Origin: an uncultured Agathobacter sp.
GTDB lineage: Bacteria > Bacillota > Clostridia > Lachnospirales > Lachnospiraceae
Assembly: GCA_910587655.1 (NCBI GenBank)
Contig: CAJUND010000016.1
Location: 1-60,822, forward strand
Reading direction: 5' to 3'
Length of the DNA stretch: 60,822 nt
A program made the position numbers and the translations under genes. Under the pieces are notes generated by a model. It saw only the letters and a program-made list of their open reading frames with translations, was not told where the DNA came from and did not search any database. Positions 16,671 through 25,457 of this stretch are shown one piece after another (the stretch's first letter is position 1; each line of letters starts with the position of its first letter).

Positions 16671-18530
16671 ATGGACAAATTTATTGTGAACATTATCCAT
16701 CGCCCGGAGATGGTTCCGGAGTATTCCGCAACAGTAACGGGACAGGGGAAACAGGAGGATATTGGGGACAAGGCGCTCCTTACGGAGTCTCTTGATATCT
16801 TCAAAACACAGCAGAGGCTGGCGCATGAGAACGGACTGAAGGTAACCATCCAGATGACCTATGCGGCGCTCTTTAATGAGGAGGCAGTTGCACTTGCAAA
16901 GCACGACCACGAGGAATACGGGGATGAGATTGCGCTTTCACTGCTGGGGCTTCCGTGCGAGGAATTCCGTGAGAAATACAAAACAAAGGATTTCTGTATC
17001 TGGATGTTTTCCATGGAAGACAAAAAAGCAATCGTCAATGATGTATTTGAGAAATTCTATGAGAAATTCGGCTTTTATCCGGAGTCCACGGGTTCTTATT
17101 ACATGGACGCCGACCTGACAAATTACATCAAGGAAAAATACCCGATGGTAAAATGTGCTGTCGCAACCTGCTGGGAGGAAGGACCAAAGGCATACCATAC
17201 CTGCAACAATTCCTGGTATACCCTGTTTGACGGAGGCCCATGGGCGCCGTGGATTCCTTCCAGACAGAATACCCACGCACCGGCGGCAAACAAGGAAGAG
17301 GACAGCGGTATCGTTGCAATTCCACATCTTTCCCGCGACCTGATTGCCTGCTATGACGGAAACGGATCCAATTTCGGAACCCATCCGCAGAACGTGCTGC
17401 GCGGCATGATTTATGATACAAAGACATGGGAGTACCCGTATCTTTACAACCTGATTGACCAGTACCGCGATCTGGAAAAATACAATAACGGCTATGCCTA
17501 CAACATGATGTTCGTGGGACCGGGCTGGATGAATAAAATGGGCCGCTGGGAGCAGCCGTATGAGCTTCTGTTAAAATCCTACACGGACGGCTGCGCCTAC
17601 TATGGCAAGCTGAAAAAAGAAGGTAAACTGGTTGACATGACAATGTCAGAGTTTGCAGACTATTACAGGGAAAAGAAGGGCGTGAATGCCGGAAACTACA
17701 ATGAGCCGGAATGTGCGCCGTGGCGTGATATCCTTTACGGCTCCGACAAGCAGCTGTTCTGGTACTGTGACCCATATATGAGAGCCTGCGTCAACATGGA
17801 CCAGGGCGGTGCGATTGTTGACCTTCGCCCTTATGTGGCAAAACTGGAGTGGCCGGTGGGTATCGGAACGAAACATGTACAGGATGCCTCCTATCCGTTC
17901 TTAATCCAGGAGAAATACCGTGCCGGATATTTCACGCATTACGCAGGAGCGGGAACGGTAAGGTCCGCAAAGCTTTCCTGCAAAGGCGAGGAAGTAGACC
18001 TTTGCTTATGCCCGACTCACAGCCATTTTTCCGAGGAAATGATTGACGGAAAGAAGAACAGGATTTTAACGCTTGATCCGGTGGAAATCCAGTTCTATGA
18101 TGTGACGGTCAAGCTGCAGACAAAGGAATATTTTGAGGAAGGTTCTTCTAATATTAAGATTGAACGCAATATTCTGGAAATCAGCAATCCGGATGCAGAG
18201 ATTTATCTGGATGAGTATATTACCGCCTGCTATGGTACAACGGAATATCCGGAAGACATGACGGGCATTACGCTGGCGTGTGAGGGAAGCAGCACAAAGA
18301 CAATTAACTATGAATACAGATGCCGTGAGGAAAAGCTTGAGGGCGCAACTGCTGTCAGCGCAGTCATTCCGGCAATCCATACAAAGGTTTCCCTTACCCC
18401 GTCCGCTAAGGCAGAGGGATATATCGAAGAGGGTTATGCATTCTCTCCAATGTTCAAGCTCGGATATAAGAAAAAAATTGAAGAAAAGGAGGTATTTGCA
18501 ACATGGCTCAACTTGGAAAAGGCAAATTAA
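16671..18530 (+). CDS. Carbohydrate-active barrel protein (polysaccharide deacetylase/glycoside hydrolase-like)
   Basis: The 619-aa cytoplasmic protein has no signal peptide. Residues about 1-330 look like a (beta/alpha) barrel of the glycoside hydrolase/deacetylase type: FYPESTGSYYMDADL near 140 and the Trp-rich GGPWAPWIPS near 187. VAIPHLSRDL follows near 215. The last third is beta-rich. The exact family is not recognised. It sits between the LacI operator and a GH53 endo-galactanase, so a role in breaking down or modifying galactan side chains is inferred. A strong AGAGGAGGG site precedes the ATG. The next small gene overlaps its end by 28 bases. Confidence 0.65.
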   Translation: MDKFIVNIIHRPEMVPEYSATVTGQGKQEDIGDKALLTESLDIFKTQQRLAHENGLKVTIQMTYAALFNEEAVALAKHDHEEYGDEIALSLLGLPCEEFREKYKTKDFCIWMFSMEDKKAIVNDVFEKFYEKFGFYPESTGSYYMDADLTNYIKEKYPMVKCAVATCWEEGPKAYHTCNNSWYTLFDGGPWAPWIPSRQNTHAPAANKEEDSGIVAIPHLSRDLIACYDGNGSNFGTHPQNVLRGMIYDTKTWEYPYLYNLIDQYRDLEKYNNGYAYNMMFVGPGWMNKMGRWEQPYELLLKSYTDGCAYYGKLKKEGKLVDMTMSEFADYYREKKGVNAGNYNEPECAPWRDILYGSDKQLFWYCDPYMRACVNMDQGGAIVDLRPYVAKLEWPVGIGTKHVQDASYPFLIQEKYRAGYFTHYAGAGTVRSAKLSCKGEEVDLCLCPTHSHFSEEMIDGKKNRILTLDPVEIQFYDVTVKLQTKEYFEEGSSNIKIERNILEISNPDAEIYLDEYITACYGTTEYPEDMTGITLACEGSSTKTINYEYRCREEKLEGATAVSAVIPAIHTKVSLTPSAKAEGYIEEGYAFSPMFKLGYKKKIEEKEVFATWLNLEKAN

Positions 18531-18721
18531 ATTACAGATGCCCGTCCTGCTTTATGAGGGATCTGGATATTGATATGTTTTACAATAAAGATACGGGGGT
18601 TTACAGCTGCATCCGCTGCCAGTTCCGCGGTACGGAGGAAGAGGTGCTTGCAGGAAACGAGGATGTGCGCAAGAAATACGGCGCAATGTACGAGCGTTTT
18701 ACAAAGTTTGATTTCGATTAG
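18503..18721 (+). CDS. Small zinc-ribbon protein
   Basis: The 72-aa protein has two CxxC pairs, CPSC at about residue 13 and CIRC at about residue 34, typical of a zinc ribbon. The rest is short and charged. It starts inside the end of the upstream gene, behind an AAGGAGG site 10 bases before its ATG, so it is translationally coupled and very probably real. Its function is unknown; such ribbons often bind nucleic acid or a protein partner. Confidence 0.75.
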   Translation: MAQLGKGKLNYRCPSCFMRDLDIDMFYNKDTGVYSCIRCQFRGTEEEVLAGNEDVRKKYGAMYERFTKFDFD

Positions 18722-18733
18722 CAGTTTAGCTTA

Positions 18734-18852
18734 GGACTTTGCACTTTGCTGCAAAGTCCGTAAGAATGTGTAGTGGTTGTGGCATCAAGCCATCGCGAAG
18801 CGATTTTGCATGGCTTGATGCGTAACTATTCAGCAGAAGGCGGAATAGTTAC
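18734..18852 (-). repeat. Structured intergenic repeat, copy C (ATGAAAA-bulge family)
   Basis: The central hairpin spans 18782-18821 with a 12-bp outer stem (GCATCAAGCCAT and its complement). A one-sided bulge on the minus strand reads GCAAAAT, and a CGC/GCG inner stem closes on GAA/TTC. Flanking hairpins have arms GGACTTTGC at 18734-18742 with 18751-18759, and GTAACTATTC at 18822-18831 with 18843-18852. It separates the zinc-ribbon gene from the GH53 gene. Confidence 0.65.
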
Positions 18853-18876
18853 GATTTTGATTAAATGGGGGCAGTT

Positions 18877-19986
18877 ATGGCTGAATTTATTAAAGGTATG
18901 GATTTATCCACCATGCTGGAACTGGAACGCTGCGGGGCAAAATACTTTGACGGCGGAAAAGAAAAGGACATCCTGCAGATTATGAAGGATTATGGGGTGG
19001 ATACCATCAGGCTTCGTCTGTGGAATGACCCGAAATCCGAATCCGGGGAAGCGTACGGCGCGGGCAATAATAATCTGGAAGAAACCATTGCCATCGGAAA
19101 GCGTATCGGAAAAGATTTTGGCGTTCTTCTGAATTTCCATTACAGTGATTTCTGGGCGGATCCGGGCAAGCAGATTAAGCCGAAGGCATGGAAAGATTTT
19201 GGTATGGAAGAGCTGGAGCAGGCGGTTTATGATTTTACAAAGGAGTCCTTAACCGCTGTGCTGGAAGCCGGCGTAAACGTCACTATGATCCAGGTTGGCA
19301 ACGAGCTTTCCAATGGTCTTCTCTGGCCGGAAGGGAAGATGCCGAACTATGAAAATATTGCTAAGCTTGTCAGCGCAGGCATCCGTGCCTGCCGTGAAGT
19401 GAAAGCGGAAATTCCGTTAATGATTCATCTGGATAACGGCGGAAACAATGAGCTTTACAGGGACTGGTTCGACCACTATATTCCGCTTGGGGAAGATTTT
19501 GATTATATCGGGCTTTCCTATTATCCGTTCTGGCATGGAAACCTCGAAAGCCTTTCCGCCAATATGAATGACATTGCGGTACGTTACGGCAAGAAACTGA
19601 TTGTCACTGAGGTATCCATGGGATATACGATGGAGGATTACAGTGAGTACGAAAAACTTCCGGACAGCGAACGCAAAGGCTATGCCACAAGACCGGAGCT
19701 TGTTTCGGGCATTGATTATCCAATGACCGTTCAGGGACAGGCGGATTTTACGAAGGATTTTTTAAACCGTGTGGCATCTGTTGCGGACAATAAAGGAAGC
19801 GGCTTTTTCTGGTGGGAGCCGGCATGGATTCCGGTGCCGGGTTCCGGCTGGGCAACGCCTGCTTCGCTGGAATATATGAACGACAAAGGTCCGTGCGGCA
19901 ACGAATGGGCAAACCAGGCGCTGTTTGATTATGACGGAAATGTGCTTCCGGCGTTTGGGGTTATCCGGGATTTTAAAAAAGAATAG
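18877..19986 (+). CDS. GH53 arabinogalactan endo-beta-1,4-galactanase (intracellular)
   Basis: This 369-aa enzyme cleaves internal beta-1,4-galactosidic bonds of type I galactan. Family GH53 signatures are present: TIRLRLWNDP near residue 45, LNFHYSDFWADP near 87 with the typical SDFWADP, the acid/base Glu143 in QVGNELSNG and the nucleophile Glu245 in VTEVS. There is no signal peptide, so it should act on imported oligosaccharides. A GGGGG site sets the start at 18877 over the in-frame ATG at 18865. Products would feed galK/galT at 39.9-42.7 kb after further hydrolysis. Confidence 0.92.
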   Translation: MAEFIKGMDLSTMLELERCGAKYFDGGKEKDILQIMKDYGVDTIRLRLWNDPKSESGEAYGAGNNNLEETIAIGKRIGKDFGVLLNFHYSDFWADPGKQIKPKAWKDFGMEELEQAVYDFTKESLTAVLEAGVNVTMIQVGNELSNGLLWPEGKMPNYENIAKLVSAGIRACREVKAEIPLMIHLDNGGNNELYRDWFDHYIPLGEDFDYIGLSYYPFWHGNLESLSANMNDIAVRYGKKLIVTEVSMGYTMEDYSEYEKLPDSERKGYATRPELVSGIDYPMTVQGQADFTKDFLNRVASVADNKGSGFFWWEPAWIPVPGSGWATPASLEYMNDKGPCGNEWANQALFDYDGNVLPAFGVIRDFKKE

Positions 19987-20050
19987 GCTGAAGTTTTCAG
20001 GAACTGTGGAAACACGGTCCCTGATTTGGTATTATGGAGTGTGGTATGAA

Positions 20051-20689
20051 ATGTACAGAATGATTGGTTATTATATTTGCGAACGGATAAAGATTCCCTG
20101 TTTTTTGAAAAGGGAAGGTAAAATGATATCCGTCAGCGAATGTTTTGGCGGTATTCATCCAAAGCTGGACACATGTTTTTTTCAAAACAGTTATGTCAGT
20201 GAAGAAGAAAGGAATGCTTATAAAAGGCGCTGGAATCTGGAAGATGAAAAAGCTGGGGATTTTATCAGAGAAACGGGCGCTTTATTAGGCAGCAGACTTG
20301 CATGTGACGGAAGATTTTCCAGTCTTTCGGATGCCCGCCGTTTTTATGATTCCTTTTTTGCAAAAGGGGACTGTATTCTGGTAAGTGTTTCCGCTGAGGA
20401 AAAATATTTTAAATTCCTGTGTGGTGAAATGCAGGAAAATGGCTGTGAATTAACCGGCTGTGCAGATGAAAATGCCCTGCTTGGATATGACATTTTAGGA
20501 TGGGATACCGGGAGTTTTCACACTTTTTTATGCAACAGCCTGCAGGAGATGCTGCCTGCTGCAGTTTTTAACGGTTATGGTTTGCTGGAAAATTCTTATG
20601 ATGAGGTTCTGGCGTTTGCAGAGGCTGTTCAGGGGTATGGGGAGCCGGTGGAATGGGTTCCGTGCAGGATTGGGAGATGTAATTACTGA
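20051..20689 (+). CDS. Hypothetical protein
   Basis: About 212 aa if it starts at the ATG at 20051. The open frame begins inside the end of the GH53 gene, which cannot be the true start. No membrane helix or signal peptide is seen. The protein is Cys-rich and has the ending VEWVPCRIGRCNY. Residues 45-75 (NSYVSEEERNAYKRRW) look like a conserved helix pair. I do not recognise the family. The ribosome site is weak (GGAG 12 bases before the ATG), so the start is uncertain. Confidence 0.5.
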   Translation: MYRMIGYYICERIKIPCFLKREGKMISVSECFGGIHPKLDTCFFQNSYVSEEERNAYKRRWNLEDEKAGDFIRETGALLGSRLACDGRFSSLSDARRFYDSFFAKGDCILVSVSAEEKYFKFLCGEMQENGCELTGCADENALLGYDILGWDTGSFHTFLCNSLQEMLPAAVFNGYGLLENSYDEVLAFAEAVQGYGEPVEWVPCRIGRCNY

Positions 20690-20698
20690 AACTGATAT

Positions 20699-21067
20699 TT
20701 GACAGGGATTTATTCATTTTCCAGCATATGTGAAGAAGACCATTCCATAATACTGGAGGATGGTGCGAAGCGTGTTATGGTAAATGCAGGCGGAAGCATT
20801 CAGGAAGAACAGATAAAGACAGGAAATCCTGCATTGTTTGAACTGTTTCATTACCTGCAGAAAGGAATGCAGCAGGGAATGAAGGAAGGGCTTCAGCTGG
20901 CAAACCAGAGAGCAATTGATAACCTGATTACCATAGGCGCAGAACCGGGTAAAATTCTAAGTATGTACCCGGAGGAACGGGAATACATTCTTGCAAAAAC
21001 CAAGGGGGGCGGCTGTTGTTGCTGCCGTTACGGACGGGAATTAGATTACACAAGAAGGCAGGCATGA
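20699..21067 (+). pseudogene. C-terminal remnant of an Rpn/PD-(D/E)XK transposase-like protein
   Basis: The 122-aa frame opens with a TTG and has no good ribosome site. It contains an ILEDGAKRVMVNAGG stretch, then a YLQKGMQQGMKEGLQLANQ segment with the KGMQQGM repeats typical of the C termini of Rpn-family recombination-promoting nucleases. The N-terminal nuclease domain (about 180 residues) is missing. I read it as a truncated remnant, though a small stand-alone protein cannot be excluded. The end holds an odd GGGCCCCRYG stretch. Confidence 0.4.
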
Positions 21068-21083
21068 CCTGCCCCTTGTTTTT
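21051..21083. terminator. Terminator between convergent genes
   Basis: A stem CAAG-AA-GGCAGG pairs with CCTGCC-C-CTTG (21051-21062 with 21068-21078) and is followed by TTTTT on the plus strand. It overlaps the end of the remnant at 21067 and lies beside the stop of degV at 21082. Confidence 0.55.
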
Positions 21084-21936
21084 AACGGTGGAAAAATGAT
21101 ACCGCAATAGCCCCCGGACCGGCGTGGGTTCCGATTGTGCTTCCGACAGAGCTGATTCTGATGTTTTCAACAGGAACTTCGTTTTCCCAGAGGGAGGAAC
21201 TGTCTTTTAAATATTTCTGCAGCATACTGTCCTCCATGCCGGTGTATCCAACGCAGTATGGCATGGAAAAATCAATACCGTTATGAGCGCTGACCTGCTG
21301 GATGAGAAGGTTATTGCCATTTTTGGAGCCGCGCGCTTTTCCGAGGATTACCACCTCGCCCTTTTCCACGGAGATGACCGGTTTGATGGAAAGCAGATTG
21401 CCTGCCCATGCAGCAGTACTGGAAAGGCGTCCGCCGCGTTTTAAATATTCCAGCGTATCAAACAGCGCAAACAGACAGATGTAATTTTTCTTTTCGTCAA
21501 GCCTTGCTGCAATTTCTTCGGCAGAGAATCCTTCGTCACGCAGTCTTATGGCATACATAATAAGGTTCTGTTCGCCGATGCATACATTTTTACTGTCTAC
21601 AAGATGGATGCAGTCCTCATATCCCTCCAGTGCAAGGTGTGCGCTCTGGTAAGTGCCGGAAAGCAGGGAGGAAAGGGTAATCACCACAGCGGTATCCCCT
21701 GCGTCTTTGATTTCTTTGAATTTTGTTTCAAACTCGTGGGGCGGCACCTGGCTGGTGGTTGGAAAAATGCCGCTTTCAACCAGCTTTTCATAAAAGGCAT
21801 GGTGGGAAAGTGTGACGCCGTCCAGATATTCATCGTCCCCGAAAATCGTTTTAAGCGGCATGTAGTCAAGACCAAAAGAATCCGCCTGCTCCTTTGTAAG
21901 GTCTGATGCAGAATCAATGACAATTCGTAAACCCAT
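21082..21936 (-). CDS. DegV family fatty-acid-binding protein
   Basis: The 284-aa cytoplasmic protein belongs to the DegV family, which bind a single fatty acid and act with fatty-acid kinases (FakA/FakB) in many Firmicutes. It begins LRIVIDSASDLTKEQADSFG, the family N terminus. TTSQVPPHEF near residue 60 carries the conserved Thr-Ser. TLSSLLSGTYQSA near 88 and GGRLS near 170 are also typical. No FakA is in the window. AAAGGAA 5 bases before the ATG supports the start. Its promoter overlaps a 14-bp perfect inverted repeat. Confidence 0.9.
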   Translation of the reverse strand: MGLRIVIDSASDLTKEQADSFGLDYMPLKTIFGDDEYLDGVTLSHHAFYEKLVESGIFPTTSQVPPHEFETKFKEIKDAGDTAVVITLSSLLSGTYQSAHLALEGYEDCIHLVDSKNVCIGEQNLIMYAIRLRDEGFSAEEIAARLDEKKNYICLFALFDTLEYLKRGGRLSSTAAWAGNLLSIKPVISVEKGEVVILGKARGSKNGNNLLIQQVSAHNGIDFSMPYCVGYTGMEDSMLQKYLKDSSSLWENEVPVENIRISSVGSTIGTHAGPGAIAVSFFHR

Positions 21937-21973
21937 AGTAATTCCTTTCTGTGTTTTTCGTGTATTTTTGCCG

Positions 21974-22006
21974 GTTCAGATAGTTTGGCTGTCAAACTAT
22001 CTGAAC
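21974..22006. promoter_or_regulatory. Palindromic operator at the degV promoter
   Basis: A perfect 14-bp inverted repeat, GTTCAGATAGTTTG at 21974-21987 with its complement at 21993-22006, has a 5-base centre. It covers the predicted transcription start and touches the -10 box of the degV promoter, so a dimeric repressor bound there would block transcription. The length suits a TetR-type regulator, but none is nearby. It could also fold as a hairpin in the mRNA leader. Confidence 0.6.
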
Positions 22007-22033
22007 TATATAACATCTGTCCGGTTTTGTCAA
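22005..22033 (-). promoter_or_regulatory. Sigma-A promoter of degV
   Basis: On the minus strand, TTGACA (22033-22028) and TATAGT (22010-22005) are separated by exactly 17 bases. The -35 box overlaps the stop region of the small zinc-binding ORF upstream. Confidence 0.8.
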
Positions 22034-22230
22034 TGCGGTATATTGAAAATTTTCTCACACTTATTTGGACACGTAACAGTGGTCTTTGGATATCCCCGTT
22101 CAAAAGGTGGGAAATCACTTATTTCCATAATGACATCACAGGTGATTACCCTGCCTTTCCCACATCTGCATGGTCTGACAATATGATTTGTTTCATAGGG
22201 CTGTCCGAGTAATGTCCATCCCATATCCAT
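22030..22230 (-). CDS. Possible small zinc-binding protein
   Basis: The 66-aa frame has a CRCGKG motif near residue 21 and a CPNKCEK motif near 55, together a plausible four-Cys zinc site, with an aromatic/charged middle. A GGGGGCG site lies about 7 bases before the ATG at 22230. It lies just upstream of degV on the same strand, ending inside the degV -35 box. I do not recognise a family. It is included because of the paired Cys motifs and the ribosome site. Confidence 0.5.
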   Translation of the reverse strand: MDMGWTLLGQPYETNHIVRPCRCGKGRVITCDVIMEISDFPPFERGYPKTTVTCPNKCEKIFNIPH

Positions 22231-22403
22231 AAAAAACGCCCCCATTCTTTTGTGCATTATGGAAAGATTTTACCATAAATCTGTGTAAAGAGACAACTGA
22301 AATCTGCTGCTGCGGATGACATCTTGTATAAGTTTATAGTATAATAAAAAGGAAACATTTAGGAAACTGCGGGGAATAAAAACAAAGGACCAGGGATGAA
22401 AAA

Positions 22404-23325
22404 GTGAATATATCAGATTTAAAAAGTGTACTTGCCATTGCCAGATACGGTTCCATCAATAAGGCTGCGAAAGAATTATATATTGCCCAGCCGAATTTAA
22501 GTAAATCCATACAGAATCTGGAAAAGGAATACGGCATCCAGATTTTTGAGCGTTCATCCAGGGGGGGTGCGGCTTACGATGGAAGGACAGGTATTTGTGG
22601 CGCAGGCACAGAAAATTATTGGGGAAATTGACAGACTGGACAAGGGGTTCCAGCGTGAAGAAGGGCAGGAAATAAGCCTGAGGGTATCCATTCCAAGGGC
22701 AAGTTATGCTTCTTATGCATTTGTGGAGTATGTGAAAAATATTGACTATTCAAAAAATATTAGAATTCATTTCAGGGAATGTGATTCGCTGGAAGCCATT
22801 GATAATATTTTAACACATGATTATCATCTGGCGCTGATACGCTATGGGGCAGAGCTGGAGGAGCAGTACCAGTCGCTGTTAAAAATAAAAAAACTGCACT
22901 GTGATACGGTTCTGGAATTCCAGTATCTTCTTCTGATGTCAAAAGAGAGTCCGCTTGCCGGCAGAAAAGTTGTGGTTCATTCAGACCTGCAGGGGCGTAT
23001 TGAACTGATCCACGGGGATACCAGGCTTCCCAACGGGGATTACGTAAACCTGATGGATGACTGCGGAAGCAAAAAATCCAGCCGCCGTATTCATATTTAT
23101 GAACGGGGAATCCAGATGGAGCTGCTGAGGGAAATTCCGGAAGCATATATGTGGGGGTCCCCCCTGCCGGAAGATGTACTCAGGCAGAACGGACTGGTAC
23201 AGAAAAAATGTGACTGCTCAAAGAAAATGAAAGATGTCCTGGTCTGTCCGGATAATTCTCGCAGCAGTGAGGAGCTTGCTTTTATCAGGCATCTGAAAAT
23301 GGAGGCAGGGAAGCTGGAACTCTGA
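22404..23325 (+). pseudogene. LysR-family regulator with a poly-G frameshift
   Basis: The first frame (from the GTG at 22404) is a clear LysR helix-turn-helix: DLKSVLAIARYGSINKAAKE, then AQPNLSKSIQNLEKEYG. It goes out of frame at a run of seven G at 22561-22567. Removing one G gives ERSSRG-VRLTMEGQVF and continues in the second frame to 23325 through a normal effector domain, about 306 aa in all. The gene is therefore broken in this sequence, or the run is a sequencing error or a slipping tract that switches the gene on and off. Confidence 0.8.
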
Positions 23326-23378
23326 TATTCCGTGCCGGTTTATATACATATTTATATAGCAGATATCAGGATTGTATA

Positions 23379-23408
23379 TTACAAGCATATAACATAAAAT
23401 GCTATAAT
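23379..23408 (+). promoter_or_regulatory. Possible sigma-A promoter of chemoreceptor gene
   Basis: TTACAA at 23379-23384 and TATAAT at 23403-23408 are 18 bases apart, 76 bases before the start codon. No convincing sigma-28 motility promoter was seen, although chemoreceptor genes often have one. Confidence 0.4.
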
Positions 23409-23483
23409 TTAAATATAAACAGCTTCAGTCCATTTGCCACGGCAGATCCGGTACAGACTGATGTTGGCAAAGGGGGAAGGGGT

Positions 23484-25262
23484 ATGAAAAATATAAGGGT
23501 AAAAGCAAAAATGGCCATAATAGGAATTATGGTTGCGGTATTTATGGTTTTTAGCGTAATTTTTTCCATTAGCAGCATGCAGGCGATAAACACAAGGATT
23601 CTGCAGGAGGAAGAAGAAAATATTCGGAAGGATTACGATGACGGAATTAAAAAGCAGGTTGAGCAGATTATTGCCCTTCTTGACTGTTACAGGGCAGATA
23701 TTGATGCAGGATCCTGTACCAGGGAAGAGGGAATGAAAAGGGCGGCGGATACGGTCCGGGAAATCAGATACGGGGAGGATGGTTATTTCTGGATAGACCA
23801 GTCAAACGGCGTTAATGTGGTACTGCTTGGAAGCGACACGGAAGGTACCAACCGTATAGATACCAAAGATGTTACCGGATTTGAAATGGTAAAGAATTTT
23901 ATACAGACTGCCGTGGCAGAAGGAGAATGTTTCAGTGATTACCAGTTTCCGAAAGAAGGCGGGACAGAACCGATGCCGAAGAGGGCTTATACAAAGTATT
24001 ATGAACCGTTCGACTGGGTGGTGGGAACCGGTAATTATGTGGATCATATTGATACCCAGATTGCGGCATCCACCAGTGCAGCGAACCAGTTTACCGTTCA
24101 GAAAATGATTCTTTTTACAGTTGTGTGTATCCTGTCTGCAGTGTGTATCCTGCTAATGCTTGTTGTTATTATCTTCAATATTACCAGACCGTTAAAAATG
24201 GTAGGTGAAGTTATGAAGAGGATGTCAGAGGGGGATTTTTCAGTCAGTGTTGAGGATGCAGCTGCCGGACGCAGGGACGATTTTGGGGATCTGCTGAGGA
24301 TTCTGGAAGAGATGCGGGCAGGAATCGGAGGACTGGTTGGTGAAGTCATGAAGGAAACCAGCCTGACGTCAGAGCGTGTAAACGGCATATGGCAGAATAT
24401 GACGCACCTGAATCATGAAGTGGAGGATGTATCCTCTACAACCACGCAGCTTTCGGTGTCCATGGAGGAAACAGCGGCGGCATCCGGCAGTATCAGTGAA
24501 ATGACAAGGGAAATAGAATATGCCGCAAGAAATATTGCAGAACGGGCGCAGGAAGGTGCAGAGCGCGCAGATGTCATACATAAAAAGGCGATCGGGGCAA
24601 AAGGTTCGGCTTCGGAAAGTAAAACCAGCCTGGAACAGCAGAAGAAGTCCATTGAACTCAGCCTGCAGGATGCACTTTTAAAAGTAAGGGTGGTTTCCGA
24701 GATATCAACCCTTGCGGAATCCATTATGGAAATAACGGCACAGACAAACCTTTTGTCCTTAAATGCAAGTATTGAGGCCTCCAGGGCGGGCGAAGCCGGA
24801 AGGGGGTTTGCAGTTGTTGCTGACGAAATCCGTAAACTTGCCGAACAGTCAAAGGAAAGTACGGAAAATATTAAAAAGGTGACGGAACAGGTGCAGGAAT
24901 CTGTGGGAAGCCTTGCAGGGGATGCAGAGCATCTGCTGTCGTTTATTGATAACCAGGTTATGGAAAGTATCAGGCTGTTTGAAACAATTACGAATGATTA
25001 TAATGAGGATGCAGGCGAAATTGATTCACTTGTTTCTGATTTCAGTGCGATTTCGGAGGAGCTTCTGGCGTCCATTAACAATATTACAGACTCCCTTGAC
25101 GGGATTTCAAAGGCAGCCCAGGAGAGTGCAGAAGGAACGGCGAATATAGCAGACCGCGTTCAGAGTGTGGTTCAGACTTCCGATTCTGTAAACGACTCCC
25201 TGCAGGATGCGAATGGAATTGTAGGAAGGCTGAATGATGCGACAGGGAAATTCCGGTTATAA
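23484..25262 (+). CDS. Methyl-accepting chemotaxis protein with sCache_2-like sensor
   Basis: The 592-aa transmembrane receptor has helices at about residues 10-33 and 207-230. The extracellular domain between them (YGEDGYFWIDQSNG and DWVVGTGNYVDHID) is typical of single Cache type 2 sensors, which often bind small carboxylates. A HAMP domain follows, then a long coiled coil with the signalling tip NASIEASRAGEAGRGF near residue 427. It signals to the CheA/CheW array, but no che or flagellar gene lies in the window. A GGGGAAGGGG site precedes the ATG. Confidence 0.9.
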   Translation: MKNIRVKAKMAIIGIMVAVFMVFSVIFSISSMQAINTRILQEEEENIRKDYDDGIKKQVEQIIALLDCYRADIDAGSCTREEGMKRAADTVREIRYGEDGYFWIDQSNGVNVVLLGSDTEGTNRIDTKDVTGFEMVKNFIQTAVAEGECFSDYQFPKEGGTEPMPKRAYTKYYEPFDWVVGTGNYVDHIDTQIAASTSAANQFTVQKMILFTVVCILSAVCILLMLVVIIFNITRPLKMVGEVMKRMSEGDFSVSVEDAAAGRRDDFGDLLRILEEMRAGIGGLVGEVMKETSLTSERVNGIWQNMTHLNHEVEDVSSTTTQLSVSMEETAAASGSISEMTREIEYAARNIAERAQEGAERADVIHKKAIGAKGSASESKTSLEQQKKSIELSLQDALLKVRVVSEISTLAESIMEITAQTNLLSLNASIEASRAGEAGRGFAVVADEIRKLAEQSKESTENIKKVTEQVQESVGSLAGDAEHLLSFIDNQVMESIRLFETITNDYNEDAGEIDSLVSDFSAISEELLASINNITDSLDGISKAAQESAEGTANIADRVQSVVQTSDSVNDSLQDANGIVGRLNDATGKFRL

Positions 25263-25299
25263 ACCGGGAGCATTACAACAGAACAGCAATACAGTGTCA

Positions 25300-25331
25300 G
25301 AGCGTATAGAAACAAATCTATACGCTCTTTG
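25300..25331 (+). terminator. Terminator after chemoreceptor gene
   Basis: An 11-bp perfect stem (GAGCGTATAGA at 25300-25310 with 25317-25327) has a 6-nt loop and ends in TTT. Confidence 0.75.
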
Positions 25332-25400
25332 CATTACGCTGCTTTTCCATTTGCAGGTGAAAAGCAGGCGGATAAAATTAAGAAATCAGCCGGTGGTGTA

Positions 25401-25429
25401 TTGACATTGTTTTTGCATTGTTATATACT
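25401..25429 (+). promoter_or_regulatory. Sigma-A promoter of the PadR operon
   Basis: TTGACA at 25401-25406 and TATACT at 25424-25429 are 17 bases apart. The -10 box lies inside an inverted repeat that is the likely PadR operator. Confidence 0.8.
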
Positions 25430-25440
25430 TTGTATAACAA
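25418..25440. promoter_or_regulatory. Probable PadR operator
   Basis: TTGTTATA at 25418-25425 and its exact complement TATAACAA at 25433-25440 are separated by 7 bases. A second overlapping repeat is TACTTTG/CAAAGTA. It covers the -10 box and transcription start in front of a PadR gene, as expected for autorepression. Confidence 0.65.
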
Positions 25441-25457
25441 AGTAGTCGGAGACAGTC

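Noticed and set aside
22546..23325. A separate gene starting at 22546
   Set aside because: Its first 12 codons do not look like any protein start, and the sequence continues the LysR domain of the frame at 22404; explained by the poly-G frameshift.
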